From Rickettsiales bacterium (GTDB lineage: Bacteria; Pseudomonadota; Alphaproteobacteria; Rickettsiales; UBA998), in the NCBI GenBank assembly GCA_024304995.1, contig JAMWZD010000003.1, forward strand, positions 186,001-250,000: a DNA stretch of 64,000 nt. The letters are read 5' to 3'. Numbering within the stretch: position 1 is the first letter of the stretch; every line of letters starts with the position of its first letter. Both the position numbers and the translations under genes were made by a program. Shown in pieces: positions 8,476 to 17,137 of the stretch. Under the pieces are notes generated by a model. The model was not told the DNA's origin. It saw only the letters and a list, made by a program, of their open reading frames with translations, and made no database searches.

Positions 8476-9672
8476 ATGATATATTCGACCAATAAAAGAC
8501 GCGATAGCTATATTTTCACCTCTGAATCCGTATCAGAAGGTCATCCTGACAAAGTCTGTGACCAGATTTCAGATGGTATTTTAGATGCATTTCTCACGCA
8601 AAACCCTCATGCGCGTGGAGCGGTGGAAGTGCTTGCGACCACCAACCATTTAACCATTGCAGGGGAATATCGTGGGGTGGAGATGAGCCGCAACGATATT
8701 AATGAAGTGGCGCATAAGGTCGTAAAAGATATTGGTTATTATCAGGATGGTTTTAGCTGGAATAATATGCAGGTGATTAATTTGCTGCATGAGCAATCAG
8801 CTGATATTGCACAAGGTGTGGACGCTGCAGGTGAGAAAGATGAAGGGGCAGGGGATCAGGGCATCATGTTTGGTTTTGCCTGCAAGGAAACGGCACATTA
8901 CATGCCTGCGCCTATCTGCTTTTCCAATGCGATTTTGGAATATCTCTCAAAAGGTCGTCATGCAGGGAAATATAAGGAATTGGGACCTGATGCAAAATCT
9001 CAGGTATCATTGGTATATGAAGATGGAAAACCAGTGCGTGCGTCTTCTGTAGTGGTGTCAACGCAGCATCAGGAAGAGGTCAGCCAGGAACGAGTGCGTG
9101 AAATTGCGCTGGAAGCCATTCATGCATCGTTGCCAGATGACTGGATGTGCAGTGAGGACGAAATCTACATCAACCCAACTGGCAAGTTTGTGATTGGTGG
9201 ACCAGATGGCGATGCGGGCTTAACAGGACGCAAAATTATTGTAGATACATATGGCGGTGCTGCGCCACATGGCGGGGGTGCATTTTCGGGCAAAGACCCG
9301 ACAAAGGTGGATCGTTCAGCCGCTTATGCTGCACGCTATCTGGCGAAAAATGTGGTGGCGGCTGGTCTGGCAGAGCGTTGCACCATTCAATTATCATATG
9401 CGATTGGCGTATCACATCCGATTTCATTTTATGTGAATACGGAAGATACGGCAATCGTGGAAGAATCCCGCATTGAAGCAGTGCTGCGTGAAATGGTGAA
9501 TTTGTCACCACGTGGTATTCGTGAACATTTACAGCTTAACCGCCCGATATATCTTCCAACCGCATCGTATGGGCATTTTGGGCGAGAACCGCGTGAAGAT
9601 GGTGCGTTTTCATGGGAAAGACTGGATTTGGTGGATGCGCTGCAAAGTCATTTTAATGTGAAAGCAGCATAA
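8476..9672 (+). CDS. metK: S-adenosylmethionine synthase
   Basis: Makes S-adenosylmethionine from methionine and ATP. The 398-residue protein has the three-domain fold signatures: [19 protein letters not shown] at the N-terminus, the loop [16 protein letters not shown], and the phosphate-binding [19 protein letters not shown]. The start at 8476 gives six or so extra residues before the conserved [13 protein letters not shown] block. It is the only metK in view and supplies the methyl donor used by PrmC, CheR and LipA in this window. Downstream transcription is poorly terminated on this strand; the hairpin after it favours the other strand. Confidence 0.97.
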   Translation: MIYSTNKRRDSYIFTSESVSEGHPDKVCDQISDGILDAFLTQNPHARGAVEVLATTNHLTIAGEYRGVEMSRNDINEVAHKVVKDIGYYQDGFSWNNMQVINLLHEQSADIAQGVDAAGEKDEGAGDQGIMFGFACKETAHYMPAPICFSNAILEYLSKGRHAGKYKELGPDAKSQVSLVYEDGKPVRASSVVVSTQHQEEVSQERVREIALEAIHASLPDDWMCSEDEIYINPTGKFVIGGPDGDAGLTGRKIIVDTYGGAAPHGGGAFSGKDPTKVDRSAAYAARYLAKNVVAAGLAERCTIQLSYAIGVSHPISFYVNTEDTAIVEESRIEAVLREMVNLSPRGIREHLQLNRPIYLPTASYGHFGREPREDGAFSWERLDLVDALQSHFNVKAA

Positions 9673-9708
9673 AAAAAGACCGTGAAGTCTTAATCAGAGT
9701 TCACGGTT
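9671..9708 (-). terminator. intrinsic terminator for the minus-strand orphan pair
   Basis: ACCGTGAA (9679-9686) pairs perfectly with TTCACGGT (9700-9707) around a 13-base loop. Seven A on the plus strand (9671-9677) become a T run on the minus strand, so the hairpin stops the two-gene unit ending at 9708. It abuts the metK stop and may weakly serve it too. Confidence 0.8.
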
Positions 9709-9947
9709 TATATGAGATTAAAAGTTTTTGGGTCTATAACACCATCATAGCAGGTGAAATGTTCTGGTGGTTTAAAATTAGCATCCAGTAATCCCTCAGC
9801 TTTCATCCCAATCAGCCCATCAGCATCGCAAACAGCCATGTTCATTTTTACATAAAAAATGTCTGGATGGAGGCGGTATTTTTTTCCTTCGGATTCGATG
9901 TAAAATAATGCAGTAGAATCAGATTGAATTGTTCCTGAAATTTTCAT
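9708..9947 (-). CDS. hypothetical small protein, second gene of orphan pair
   Basis: 79 residues, unrecognised. It begins GTIQSDSTALFYIESEGKKY and looks like a small beta-rich domain; it contains single Cys residues in AVCDADGLIG and FTCYDG. Its start codon overlaps the stop of the upstream gene by four bases (ATGA), and the pair ends at a good minus-strand terminator, which argues that both are real, co-translated genes. AT-rich relative to metK and the helicase on either side. No toxin-antitoxin family signature was recognised. Confidence 0.7.
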   Translation of the reverse strand: MKISGTIQSDSTALFYIESEGKKYRLHPDIFYVKMNMAVCDADGLIGMKAEGLLDANFKPPEHFTCYDGVIDPKTFNLI

Positions 9948-10210
9948 TTATCATTCTCCCAAGAACCTTTAATAATCTTTACAGACCCATATTTGACACG
10001 TTCAGTATAGAATGTGTCGTTCAATGGAATCCATATGCCTTCTTCTTCAACATCTGCATTAATCAGACATCCTTCAAGATTATGGATATATAATTCTTCA
10101 TATATATCTTTTAGTCTTAATTTTTCTGGGAAACAAATGAGATAATGTTTTCCGTTGAGAGTAATGTAGTTATCAAAATGATTCCTTCTTTTCACAATGA
10201 ATTCAGGCAT
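9944..10210 (-). CDS. hypothetical small protein, first gene of orphan pair
   Basis: 88 residues, unrecognised, AT-rich. Alternating hydrophobic/polar segments (NYITLNGKHYLICFPEKLRL, GIWIPLNDTFYTERVKYGSV) suggest a small beta-sheet protein. It is coupled by an ATGA overlap to the next gene. The layout, two short overlapping genes with their own terminator wedged between housekeeping genes, resembles an acquired cassette, but no function can be assigned. Confidence 0.7.
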   Translation of the reverse strand: MPEFIVKRRNHFDNYITLNGKHYLICFPEKLRLKDIYEELYIHNLEGCLINADVEEEGIWIPLNDTFYTERVKYGSVKIIKGSWENDK

Positions 10211-10262
10211 GATGACTTTATAATAAAGAACTGTTTATCTATATTAATTCCTGCAGATAATG

Positions 10263-12716
10263 TCAATCATTCATACTATCGCGCACACCTTCCATCAGCA
10301 TCTCTGCTTCTTCCTGCAAACTCATTTGCTGCAAAAACGCATCTGCGCCAGAGCCGCGCACTTGTTCGCTGCGTTCAGACAACACAATGGGAATTGCCAT
10401 GGGGGAGATGCGGGGCAGGGCTTTGAAGGTGATGTTGTCATGATACCGCATCAGCAAATCAGATAAGCGTTTCATGTCCAGCAATTCGCGCTCTGCATCA
10501 TGCCGCGCAACATTCAGCAGCACATGATCATTGTCATATTTGCGCAGCACGTCATATATAAGGTCAGTGGAAAACGTTACCTGTTTTGTGTTCTTGCGGC
10601 TGCCATTGTTGCGCTGCGCTGTCAGTCCGCTAATCATCGCCACATGGCGGAAGGAGCGTTTGAGCATGGGGGAATCTAATATCCATTCTTCCAGATCATC
10701 CCCCAGCATATCGGGTTGGAACAGGCGGTTCACATCCTCTGCGTTGGTGGGAATCATGGAGGCAATCGACAAGCCATAATCCGTAATGCTGAAGCTGAGC
10801 GGTTGCAGCCCCATGCGCTCCATGCGGCGGGTGAGCAACATGCCCAGCGTATTATGCGCCTTGCGCCCTTCAAAGCAATACATCATGGTGAAATGCGCGC
10901 CGAGATAGGGGAATTGTTCCACTAGCAAATGCTCGCTGTCAGGCAGCAGGGAATATTGCCTTTGTAGCGCCAGCCAGTCACGCACTTCTTCTGGCAGGCT
11001 GTGCCAGCGTTTGGGGTGTTGCAGCAATGTTTTCACGCCATCTGCCAAAAAGGTGGAAAGCGGCATTTGTGAGCCAACATAAGACGGAATTTTCGGCTCG
11101 CCGCCTTTGGCGGGCCAGGCTTCTAAAATCATATCCTCCACGCCTTCAAATGCCAGCACTTCACCTGCAAAAAGGAAGGTATCTCCTTTGGTGAGTTGCT
11201 GCCCGAAATGCTCTTCCACTTCGCCCAGAATTTTGCCCATATGCGCCTTGCGCAGGCGCTTCACTTTCAGCTTGCCTGAATCCGTGATCACGCCGATGTT
11301 CTGGCGATGCGAATTGGCAACGCGCCGCTCGCTTATGGCGTATCTGCCGTCTTCATTCACTTCCAGCCTTCTGAACCGTTCATAATGTTTGAGCGCATAG
11401 CCACCATCAATGGTGAATTGCAGCAGCTTGTCAAACATCTCGCGCGTCACATTGCGGTAAGCATAGGCGCTTATAATTTCCTGATAAAGTGCATCTGCAT
11501 CAAACGGTGCGCTGCACGCACAATTCATCATATATTGCGGGAGGATATCAAGAGAGCCATCCTGCAACGGCTCGCCGTCCAGCTCTCCCCGCGCAATCGC
11601 TTCCAACGCGGAGGCACATTCCAGCGCATCAAAACGGTTGGATGGCACGAGCAGGGCTTGAGATGGTTCATCCATGCGGTGATTGGAGCGCCCGATGCGT
11701 TGCAACAGGCGGCTTACGCCTTTTGGCGCACCAATCTGAACCACCAAGTCCACATCACCCCAGTCAATGCCCAGTTCCAGCGCAGACGTGGCAACAATGC
11801 CGCGCAATTTGCCGCTTGCCATCATGGCTTCGGTTTTGCGGCGTTGTTCTTTGTTGAGTGAGCCGTGATAGATGGCAATGGGCAGCGCGTCTTTATTTGC
11901 ATCCCATAAATTCTGAAAGACTAGCTCACATTGCGCGCGGGTGTTGACGAACACTAATGCGGTTTTGGTGGTTTTAATTGCCTCGTAAATATCCTCTATC
12001 GCATATTTCGCCATATGCCCGCCGTAAGGCAGGGTGGATATAGATTGCAAAATGCGGATGTCTGGCTTCACCGTCATTTTGGACTCAATTAGAGACGCAG
12101 ATTTGCTTGCCGTTCCAAGCCACGCCGCAAGCATGGGCGGGTCTGCGACCGTGGCAGACAGCCCAAAGCGCGTATGGTTGGGGGAAAGCTGCGCCAGTCG
12201 TGCCAATGCAAGGGACGTAAAATCTCCGCGTTTATTATGCGCAAAGCTATGCACCTCATCAATGATGATGGATTTAAGCGACCCGAAGATGTTTGGTGCA
12301 TCTGCGTAAGATAGCATCAACATCAATGATTCTGGCGTGGTGAGCAACATATTGGGTGGCTTTTTGCGCTGACGCTGCCGTTTATGCGCTGGCGTGTCGC
12401 CCGTGCGGGTTTCAATGGTGATTTCTAGGCCAATCTCTTGCACAGGCTGCATCAGGTTGCGCTCAATATCATTCGTGAGCGCTTTAAGCGGTGAAATATA
12501 GAGCGTATGCAAGCCTTTATGTGGCGTATCGTGCAAATCTATCAGACTTGGCAGAAAGCCCGAAAGCGTTTTCCCTCCGCCTGTGGGTGCAATCAGCAAG
12601 GTGGAGCGTTTCACTGCAAACGCCTCAATCATCTCTGCCTGATAATAGCGGAGCGACCAGCCACGCGCGTCAAACCATTGCTGGAAATCGGGCGGGAGGT
12701 GAGGGGGCTGCTTCAT
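10263..12716 (-). CDS. Lhr-type DEXH-box helicase (ligase-associated DNA damage response type)
   Basis: 817-residue superfamily 2 helicase. Walker A APTGGGKT at residues 43-50, DEVH box IIDEVH at 151-156, SAT motif at 187-189, and the motif VI region LLQRIGRSNHRMDE are all present, followed by the winged-helix and Lhr-core C-terminal region (DGGYALKHYERFRRL, then EVLAFEGVEDMILEAWPAKG). Length and order match the ligase-associated DEXH helicase group of Lhr-core enzymes, which translocate 3' to 5' along single-stranded DNA in repair. In many genomes it sits with an ATP-dependent DNA ligase, an exonuclease and a phosphoesterase; none of those is adjacent here. GC content is higher than in the orphans on each side. 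Confidence 0.9.
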   Translation of the reverse strand: MKQPPHLPPDFQQWFDARGWSLRYYQAEMIEAFAVKRSTLLIAPTGGGKTLSGFLPSLIDLHDTPHKGLHTLYISPLKALTNDIERNLMQPVQEIGLEITIETRTGDTPAHKRQRQRKKPPNMLLTTPESLMLMLSYADAPNIFGSLKSIIIDEVHSFAHNKRGDFTSLALARLAQLSPNHTRFGLSATVADPPMLAAWLGTASKSASLIESKMTVKPDIRILQSISTLPYGGHMAKYAIEDIYEAIKTTKTALVFVNTRAQCELVFQNLWDANKDALPIAIYHGSLNKEQRRKTEAMMASGKLRGIVATSALELGIDWGDVDLVVQIGAPKGVSRLLQRIGRSNHRMDEPSQALLVPSNRFDALECASALEAIARGELDGEPLQDGSLDILPQYMMNCACSAPFDADALYQEIISAYAYRNVTREMFDKLLQFTIDGGYALKHYERFRRLEVNEDGRYAISERRVANSHRQNIGVITDSGKLKVKRLRKAHMGKILGEVEEHFGQQLTKGDTFLFAGEVLAFEGVEDMILEAWPAKGGEPKIPSYVGSQMPLSTFLADGVKTLLQHPKRWHSLPEEVRDWLALQRQYSLLPDSEHLLVEQFPYLGAHFTMMYCFEGRKAHNTLGMLLTRRMERMGLQPLSFSITDYGLSIASMIPTNAEDVNRLFQPDMLGDDLEEWILDSPMLKRSFRHVAMISGLTAQRNNGSRKNTKQVTFSTDLIYDVLRKYDNDHVLLNVARHDAERELLDMKRLSDLLMRYHDNITFKALPRISPMAIPIVLSERSEQVRGSGADAFLQQMSLQEEAEMLMEGVRDSMND

Positions 12717-12779
12717 AGTGAGGTTATAAAATGCCGCGCATCAAAAACCTATTTTAAACTGTGTAATGTTTTGAGTATC

Positions 12780-12858
12780 GTCATTCTGAACATAGTGAAG
12801 AATCCAGAGCCGCTTGCGCATTTGGATAATGGATTCTTCGGCGTTGCCTCAGAATGAC
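12780..12858. repeat. dispersed palindromic repeat, copy A
   Basis: Outer arms GTCATTCTGA (12780-12789) and TCAGAATGAC (12849-12858) pair perfectly. Inner arms GAAGAATCC and GGATTCTTC extend the stem, with a variable middle. It lies just after the stop of the minus-strand gene at 12871-14859 and before the helicase start. Member of a five-copy family in this window (also 20056, 34456, 41721, 56164). Confidence 0.9.
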
Positions 12859-12870
12859 GACGGGAATTGA

Positions 12871-14859
12871 TTACCGCGCAGCTACCTGTTCTTTTTCTTC
12901 CAACTTGTCGCGCTCGCTGCCTTCAGCGTCCACTTTGCTGGAAGGGCGCTCGAATTTTTCTATCGCGTTTTTCGCTTCTGGTGCGTCTTTTTCTTCGGAT
13001 GCGGTGTCTTTCTTCGCGTCTTTCACGTCTTCCTTCTCAGGCGCATCTCCTCTTGCAGCTACTTCCTTTCCATCGGAAAGTTCATGCAGATACCCTTCTG
13101 CTTTCAGCAGGGCATATTGCAAATCTGTTGCTGCGTTGGGGCGCAGTGCCTGATGCAGTGCGTCCTGTTGACCAAAGGTGATGTCATGTGCGGTGTCTTT
13201 AATTAGTTTGATGTCATTTGCGGACATGCCATAATCCCGCAAAGTGTTGGTGTCTTTTTCTGCCAGTTCATTCACCATATCAGCAATTTTCTGGTGTGCA
13301 TCTTCTCCTGCGCTGGTGCGCATGGTGCGAATCTGGTCTTCATTGATGCCAAGCTGATCCCTCAAAATGGAATCTGGCACGAGCAGTGATAGCGTCTCTT
13401 TCACATCGTCAGAATAATTCTCGAAAGTGCGTTTGAAATGGCTGGCAGGCATGTCCATTTTGCTTAAAAATTTATCTGCATCAACATAATCACTAATTGG
13501 CATAACGTCACGCATCTCAGCAATCACTTCTTTCACCTCAGACAAGCCTTTCACATCCCGCGCATCTGGGCTGACCACTTTGCCTTCACCCACAATGCTG
13601 ATAAGCGCCATCGGGTGCAGCGTGTCCCCCGTTGCCAGATCATAACTTTTGCCTGAAATGGCATCTGCCAGTGCGCGGGATGCAATCGCCACATCTTCTG
13701 AAAAACGCTGCCCAATGCCTTCGCCTGTCTGGTCTATTGCATGTTGCTCAAAGATTTTTTCAATATAGACTTCCGTCGCTACACTTTTTGCATCGCCAAA
13801 AAGACGCACTTTCTCACTTTTCGGCAGGCTGACTTTTGCAAGGTCTATCGTTTCAGGGCAGGCTTCGGTTTTGTTTGTATATTCATTAAGCTGCTGCACG
13901 AGATCATATGCGATGACATCATTGCCTTCTTTGGAGATGGAGTTTTCGAGAGCTTTTTGTATTCTTGAAGTGGTTACCGCTCCTGCAACAGTAGCAATTG
14001 AAGATGTGTTTACAGGGTGTCCATATAATTCATCTTTACCTAAGGGACGATATTGCTTAATTTTTTCGACTAATTGTTTATCTGATTTTATTCCTTTGTC
14101 GTTAAGTACAGATTTGTCATAATCAATAGCAGAATTTTTAAATGTTTCGACGATACTTCGAGGCTCAATGTTATTTTTTGCTACTTCATTAATTTTGTTT
14201 ATTTCTGCTTCAGAAAAATGATCACGATTTGTAAAGGTAATATCTTCAAATTTCTTTTGTTGTGCATCATAGTCTAGCTTGTTGATAACAGCGTATTGAG
14301 TGCCAGACATAATTGCACTTGCAGCAGCTTGCATGACTCCTTGTTCGTATTGTTTTGTTAAGCGTTGATCTAGCTTATCAATTAAAGGATTTCCTGATCC
14401 AAAAGATGGAATTGAACTGGATTGCCGAATACCTTTGAACCCTGCATCAAGATAATCTTGCATCTCATGTGCAATTTCTTTTCTGACAATTTTGTCGTCT
14501 TTATGATTTTTCTGCGCAATAATAGCTGCTTCAGAAAAAGAAACAGCCGCGTCAAAAATAGATTTAACTGCCTTTGCAGTGTGTTTGGAATCTATCTCAT
14601 CTGGTAAAAAACCAATATTTTGCAATACACCGCTTTCGTTTATTGCTTTTGTTCCCTGTTCTAAAGCACCTGTGTCTATCAACCAGCTTGTAACAAATTT
14701 ATTTGCAGTGTAGCCAACATCACGAGCTCCAGATGCAAGAAGGTTTTTTCCGCCAATCATATTGAAGGCAGTCTCTGGAAGCTTTTCGGGGCTGAGACTG
14801 TCCACGGCTATCCCGCCAATCTCATCTGTCGTATATGATTTACTCTGTCTGCGCGCCAT
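12871..14859 (-). CDS. large hypothetical protein
   Basis: 662 residues with no domain I recognise, and no signal peptide. The N-terminal ~250 residues are coded by AT-rich DNA and look largely helical (AKAVKSIFDAAVSFSEAAII). The middle repeats words such as SDYVDADKFLSKM and SADVKETLSLL-like helices. The last ~60 residues are a charged Lys/Glu/Asp/Ala tail. Change of base composition along the gene suggests a composite origin. It is divergent from the orphan at 15057 over a 197-base AT-rich gap and is followed by palindromic repeat A. Long orphan proteins with charged tails can be effectors or structural proteins, but nothing here decides it. Confidence 0.75.
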   Translation of the reverse strand: MARRQSKSYTTDEIGGIAVDSLSPEKLPETAFNMIGGKNLLASGARDVGYTANKFVTSWLIDTGALEQGTKAINESGVLQNIGFLPDEIDSKHTAKAVKSIFDAAVSFSEAAIIAQKNHKDDKIVRKEIAHEMQDYLDAGFKGIRQSSSIPSFGSGNPLIDKLDQRLTKQYEQGVMQAAASAIMSGTQYAVINKLDYDAQQKKFEDITFTNRDHFSEAEINKINEVAKNNIEPRSIVETFKNSAIDYDKSVLNDKGIKSDKQLVEKIKQYRPLGKDELYGHPVNTSSIATVAGAVTTSRIQKALENSISKEGNDVIAYDLVQQLNEYTNKTEACPETIDLAKVSLPKSEKVRLFGDAKSVATEVYIEKIFEQHAIDQTGEGIGQRFSEDVAIASRALADAISGKSYDLATGDTLHPMALISIVGEGKVVSPDARDVKGLSEVKEVIAEMRDVMPISDYVDADKFLSKMDMPASHFKRTFENYSDDVKETLSLLVPDSILRDQLGINEDQIRTMRTSAGEDAHQKIADMVNELAEKDTNTLRDYGMSANDIKLIKDTAHDITFGQQDALHQALRPNAATDLQYALLKAEGYLHELSDGKEVAARGDAPEKEDVKDAKKDTASEEKDAPEAKNAIEKFERPSSKVDAEGSERDKLEEKEQVAAR

Positions 14860-15056
14860 AATTATAATTTTGTTATACTATCACTATACCCTTTTAATAT
14901 GACGGTTTTATGACTTTTTGCATAAAAATGTGATTGACTCATTAATAAATGTAAAATATTATCATTTTGAAACTAATTTATAGCTACATGCTTACACTCT
15001 TTTCCTTATAAGATGAATGATTAGTTTCATATCCTTTATTTTGTAAAATTAAAACA

Positions 15057-15761
15057 ATGGGTGCAGCCAAAGATTTAACTCGCGTTGCTGGTTTGCTTTC
15101 TGGTTCGGTTGCTTTTCATTACGGTATGCCATTTTCAACAGCGCTCTCTATGCTAATTGAAGAATTGGTTCGTCTATGCGAAACGTCAGGCAATGAATTA
15201 TCAATTCTGAAATACAGAGTAGATAATATCATCATTGGCGATTTTAAAACCGCCGTAGAATACGTTAAGCAATTTCAGGACAAAGATAATAACTTTTCTG
15301 ATTCAAGAAAAATTGCTGTTTTGAATAAAGCAAATGAATTGTTTATGAAAACATATTATCGTCTTTTGGATGATGTGGAATTTATGGAATATGCTGCTCT
15401 AAGCGCAGTATATATGGGGGTTATTCATCAGATCTTAGATGAAAAATCTTTGGCATTAAAATGGTTCGCAAACGGTAAATTTGTTTATGAAAGATTCTAC
15501 AAACTATATCCAAAACCAGAAACCCCCGTTCAAAAATTTTGGAAAACAAAAGCTGGAAAAGCTGCTGATAAAGTGGGATGGTTAGTGCTTGTTGCCCCTA
15601 ACATAGTTCTTCCAATTATGGGAGCAGGAGCAGCTTATAACGAGTATCAAAAAAGATACGGTAAACACGCTGACGAAATGTATGAATACGACAAACGTAG
15701 GTACGAAATAGAAGATTGTAAAGAAGCAGTCAGAAAAATGATTGAAGCGATAAGCGAATAA
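15057..15761 (+). CDS. hypothetical protein
   Basis: 234 residues, unrecognised, AT-rich. Helical throughout (ELVRLCETSGNELSILKYRV, YYRLLDDVEFMEYAALSAVY), with one hydrophobic Gly/Pro-containing segment near residues 173-195 (GWLVLVAPNIVLPIMGAGAA) that could be a membrane hairpin, then a charged tail. The ATG at 15057 has no clear ribosome-binding site. It faces the 662-residue orphan across a shared 197-base AT-rich upstream region and ends at its own strong terminator, so it is a single-gene unit. Probable horizontal acquisition. Confidence 0.75.
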   Translation: MGAAKDLTRVAGLLSGSVAFHYGMPFSTALSMLIEELVRLCETSGNELSILKYRVDNIIIGDFKTAVEYVKQFQDKDNNFSDSRKIAVLNKANELFMKTYYRLLDDVEFMEYAALSAVYMGVIHQILDEKSLALKWFANGKFVYERFYKLYPKPETPVQKFWKTKAGKAADKVGWLVLVAPNIVLPIMGAGAAYNEYQKRYGKHADEMYEYDKRRYEIEDCKEAVRKMIEAISE

Positions 15762-15772
15762 TCATTATATCA

Positions 15773-15808
15773 AGCAGTTAGTTTTTTAAATTAACTGCTC
15801 TTTTTTTT
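15773..15808 (+). terminator. intrinsic terminator
   Basis: AGCAGTTA (15773-15780) pairs with TAACTGCT (15792-15799), followed by C and eight T. It lies 12 bases after the stop of the orphan ending at 15761. Confidence 0.9.
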
Positions 15809-15824
15809 GCCTTCTTTCAGTTTT

Positions 15825-15953
15825 CAACTCCCCCTTGAGGGGGAGTCCAAGAGAGGCGCAGGCTCGATTGGGTGGGGATATTAATGTATGGCTGGTTTTA
15901 TTCCCCCACCAAAACAGCTTTGCTGTTTTGACTCCCCCTCAAGGGGGGAGTTG
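15825..15953. repeat. 129-base composite inverted repeat
   Basis: CAACTCCCCCTTGAGGGGGA at 15825 and the mirror-image stretch ending at 15953 (core CTCCCCCTCAAGGGGGGAG) are inverted copies of each other, and each is itself a short palindrome. Between them is another hairpin, AAAACAGC and GCTGTTTT (15911-15928). It sits between convergent genes (ends at 15761 and 15964). Different in sequence from the five-copy GTCATTCTGA family; only one copy in this window. Confidence 0.85.
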
Positions 15954-15963
15954 GTGCAAATTC

Positions 15964-16464
15964 TTACCGATTGTCGCGTTTATAGGCTTGGGGTGTTTGA
16001 AATGAGCCTTCCCACATGCCGAGCTTGTTTTTCTGTGCGTGCAGTTCTTCGGCGCGGTATGAGACGCGGTCGTTGAAATAGACCACTGCCCAGCCATCTT
16101 CCACCATTTTGGCATTCAGGATGATGTCTCCCTTTTTGCAGACCACCAGTTCACGGTCATATTGGTCTTTGGCAAGGGCGTTGCATTGCACATCTCCACC
16201 TTTGATTAAATGGCGCAAATGTTGCGTGGCTTTTTTGCCGCATCCGTAATTTTTTCCATCAATGGTCTGGCAAATCTGCCGTGTTTCTGGTGCGTCAATG
16301 CCCATAAGCCGCACTTTTTTGCCATTAAGGAGCAATGTGTCTCCATCTATGGCTTCCACACGGTCTGTTGAAGCGTGGGAGACGGGTTTATCAACTGCGT
16401 ATGCTATTACCGCTAAAATCACGATAGCGCCCACGCGTGAGAGGAGTCGTTGTGTTTTTGTCAT
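15964..16464 (-). CDS. membrane-anchored or secreted staphylococcal-nuclease-like protein
   Basis: 166 residues. An N-terminal hydrophobic segment (VGAIVILAVIAYAV, residues 11-24) is a signal peptide or anchor that sends the enzyme across the membrane. The nuclease domain keeps the active site: D40/D42 in AIDGDTLLL, R52, D57 and E60 in VRLMGIDAPE, and R104 in YDRELVVC. Such proteins cleave DNA and RNA with calcium. Four to five Cys residues suggest disulfides in the periplasm. Possible roles are nutrient scavenging or processing of extracellular DNA; comEC at 45 kb would be a fitting partner but is distant. Confidence 0.92.
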   Translation of the reverse strand: MTKTQRLLSRVGAIVILAVIAYAVDKPVSHASTDRVEAIDGDTLLLNGKKVRLMGIDAPETRQICQTIDGKNYGCGKKATQHLRHLIKGGDVQCNALAKDQYDRELVVCKKGDIILNAKMVEDGWAVVYFNDRVSYRAEELHAQKNKLGMWEGSFQTPQAYKRDNR

Positions 16465-16511
16465 ATTTAAGCTATTTAGTTTTGAATAATTAAATCATAG
16501 TAAATAAAACA

Positions 16512-17135
16512 ATGTTTTCAATAGATATTTTCTCTCTTGCTTCAATCATTGGCACAATCGCGTTTGCGCTGAGTGGTTTTATGGTCGGCGTGCGCAAAGA
16601 CCTGGACATTATGGGGATTTTTATTCTCTCTATGCTTACCGCCAATGGCGGCGGAGCGGTGAGGGATGTGTTGGTGGGGCGGTTGCCAAACGTGCTGACG
16701 GATATATATGCATTTATCATTGTGGTAGGGGTGATTTTTGGTGCATTGCTCCTTCGTCTGCACCGTCGCCCGACTTTTGAGAAAAGTCATATATTCGTGT
16801 TGAGTGATTCGCTGGGGCTGGTGGCGTTCAGCGTGACAGGCACATTAGTTGGCATTGAAGCAGGTTTAAGCATTTTCGGCGTGATGGTGCTGGCATTCAT
16901 CACCGCCAGCGGAGGCGGGATTATTCGGGATTTGATGGTGAATGAAGTGCCGTCTGTGCTCAGCAGTGATTTTTATGGCACGATTGCCATTTTGCTTGGC
17001 GCAGTGATGTATATGCTGCATCATACACCATATTACAATGATACCGCATTAACCATGCTCTTTGTTGCTGCTTTGGCAGTGCGATTAACCGCCTATTATT
17101 TTGGCTGGAAATTGCCGCGAATTACGAAAAGCTGA
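16512..17135 (+). CDS. trimeric intracellular cation channel family protein (UPF0126)
   Basis: 207-residue inner-membrane protein with seven hydrophobic segments, built as two inverted repeats. Each half holds the family's Gly-rich signature: LTANGGGAVRDVLVGRLP in the first and ITASGGGIIRDLMVNEVP in the second. Bacterial members (YadS/YicG type) are proposed cation channels, partly linked to glycine or potassium; the substrate here is unknown. It runs divergent from the nuclease gene and converges with the ankyrin gene, leaving two bases between stops. Confidence 0.92.
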   Translation: MFSIDIFSLASIIGTIAFALSGFMVGVRKDLDIMGIFILSMLTANGGGAVRDVLVGRLPNVLTDIYAFIIVVGVIFGALLLRLHRRPTFEKSHIFVLSDSLGLVAFSVTGTLVGIEAGLSIFGVMVLAFITASGGGIIRDLMVNEVPSVLSSDFYGTIAILLGAVMYMLHHTPYYNDTALTMLFVAALAVRLTAYYFGWKLPRITKS

Positions 17136-17137
17136 TA

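Noticed and set aside
11307-11861. 184-codon plus-strand frame inside the helicase gene
   Set aside because: Antisense to conserved helicase motifs, with no ribosome-binding site or family pattern.
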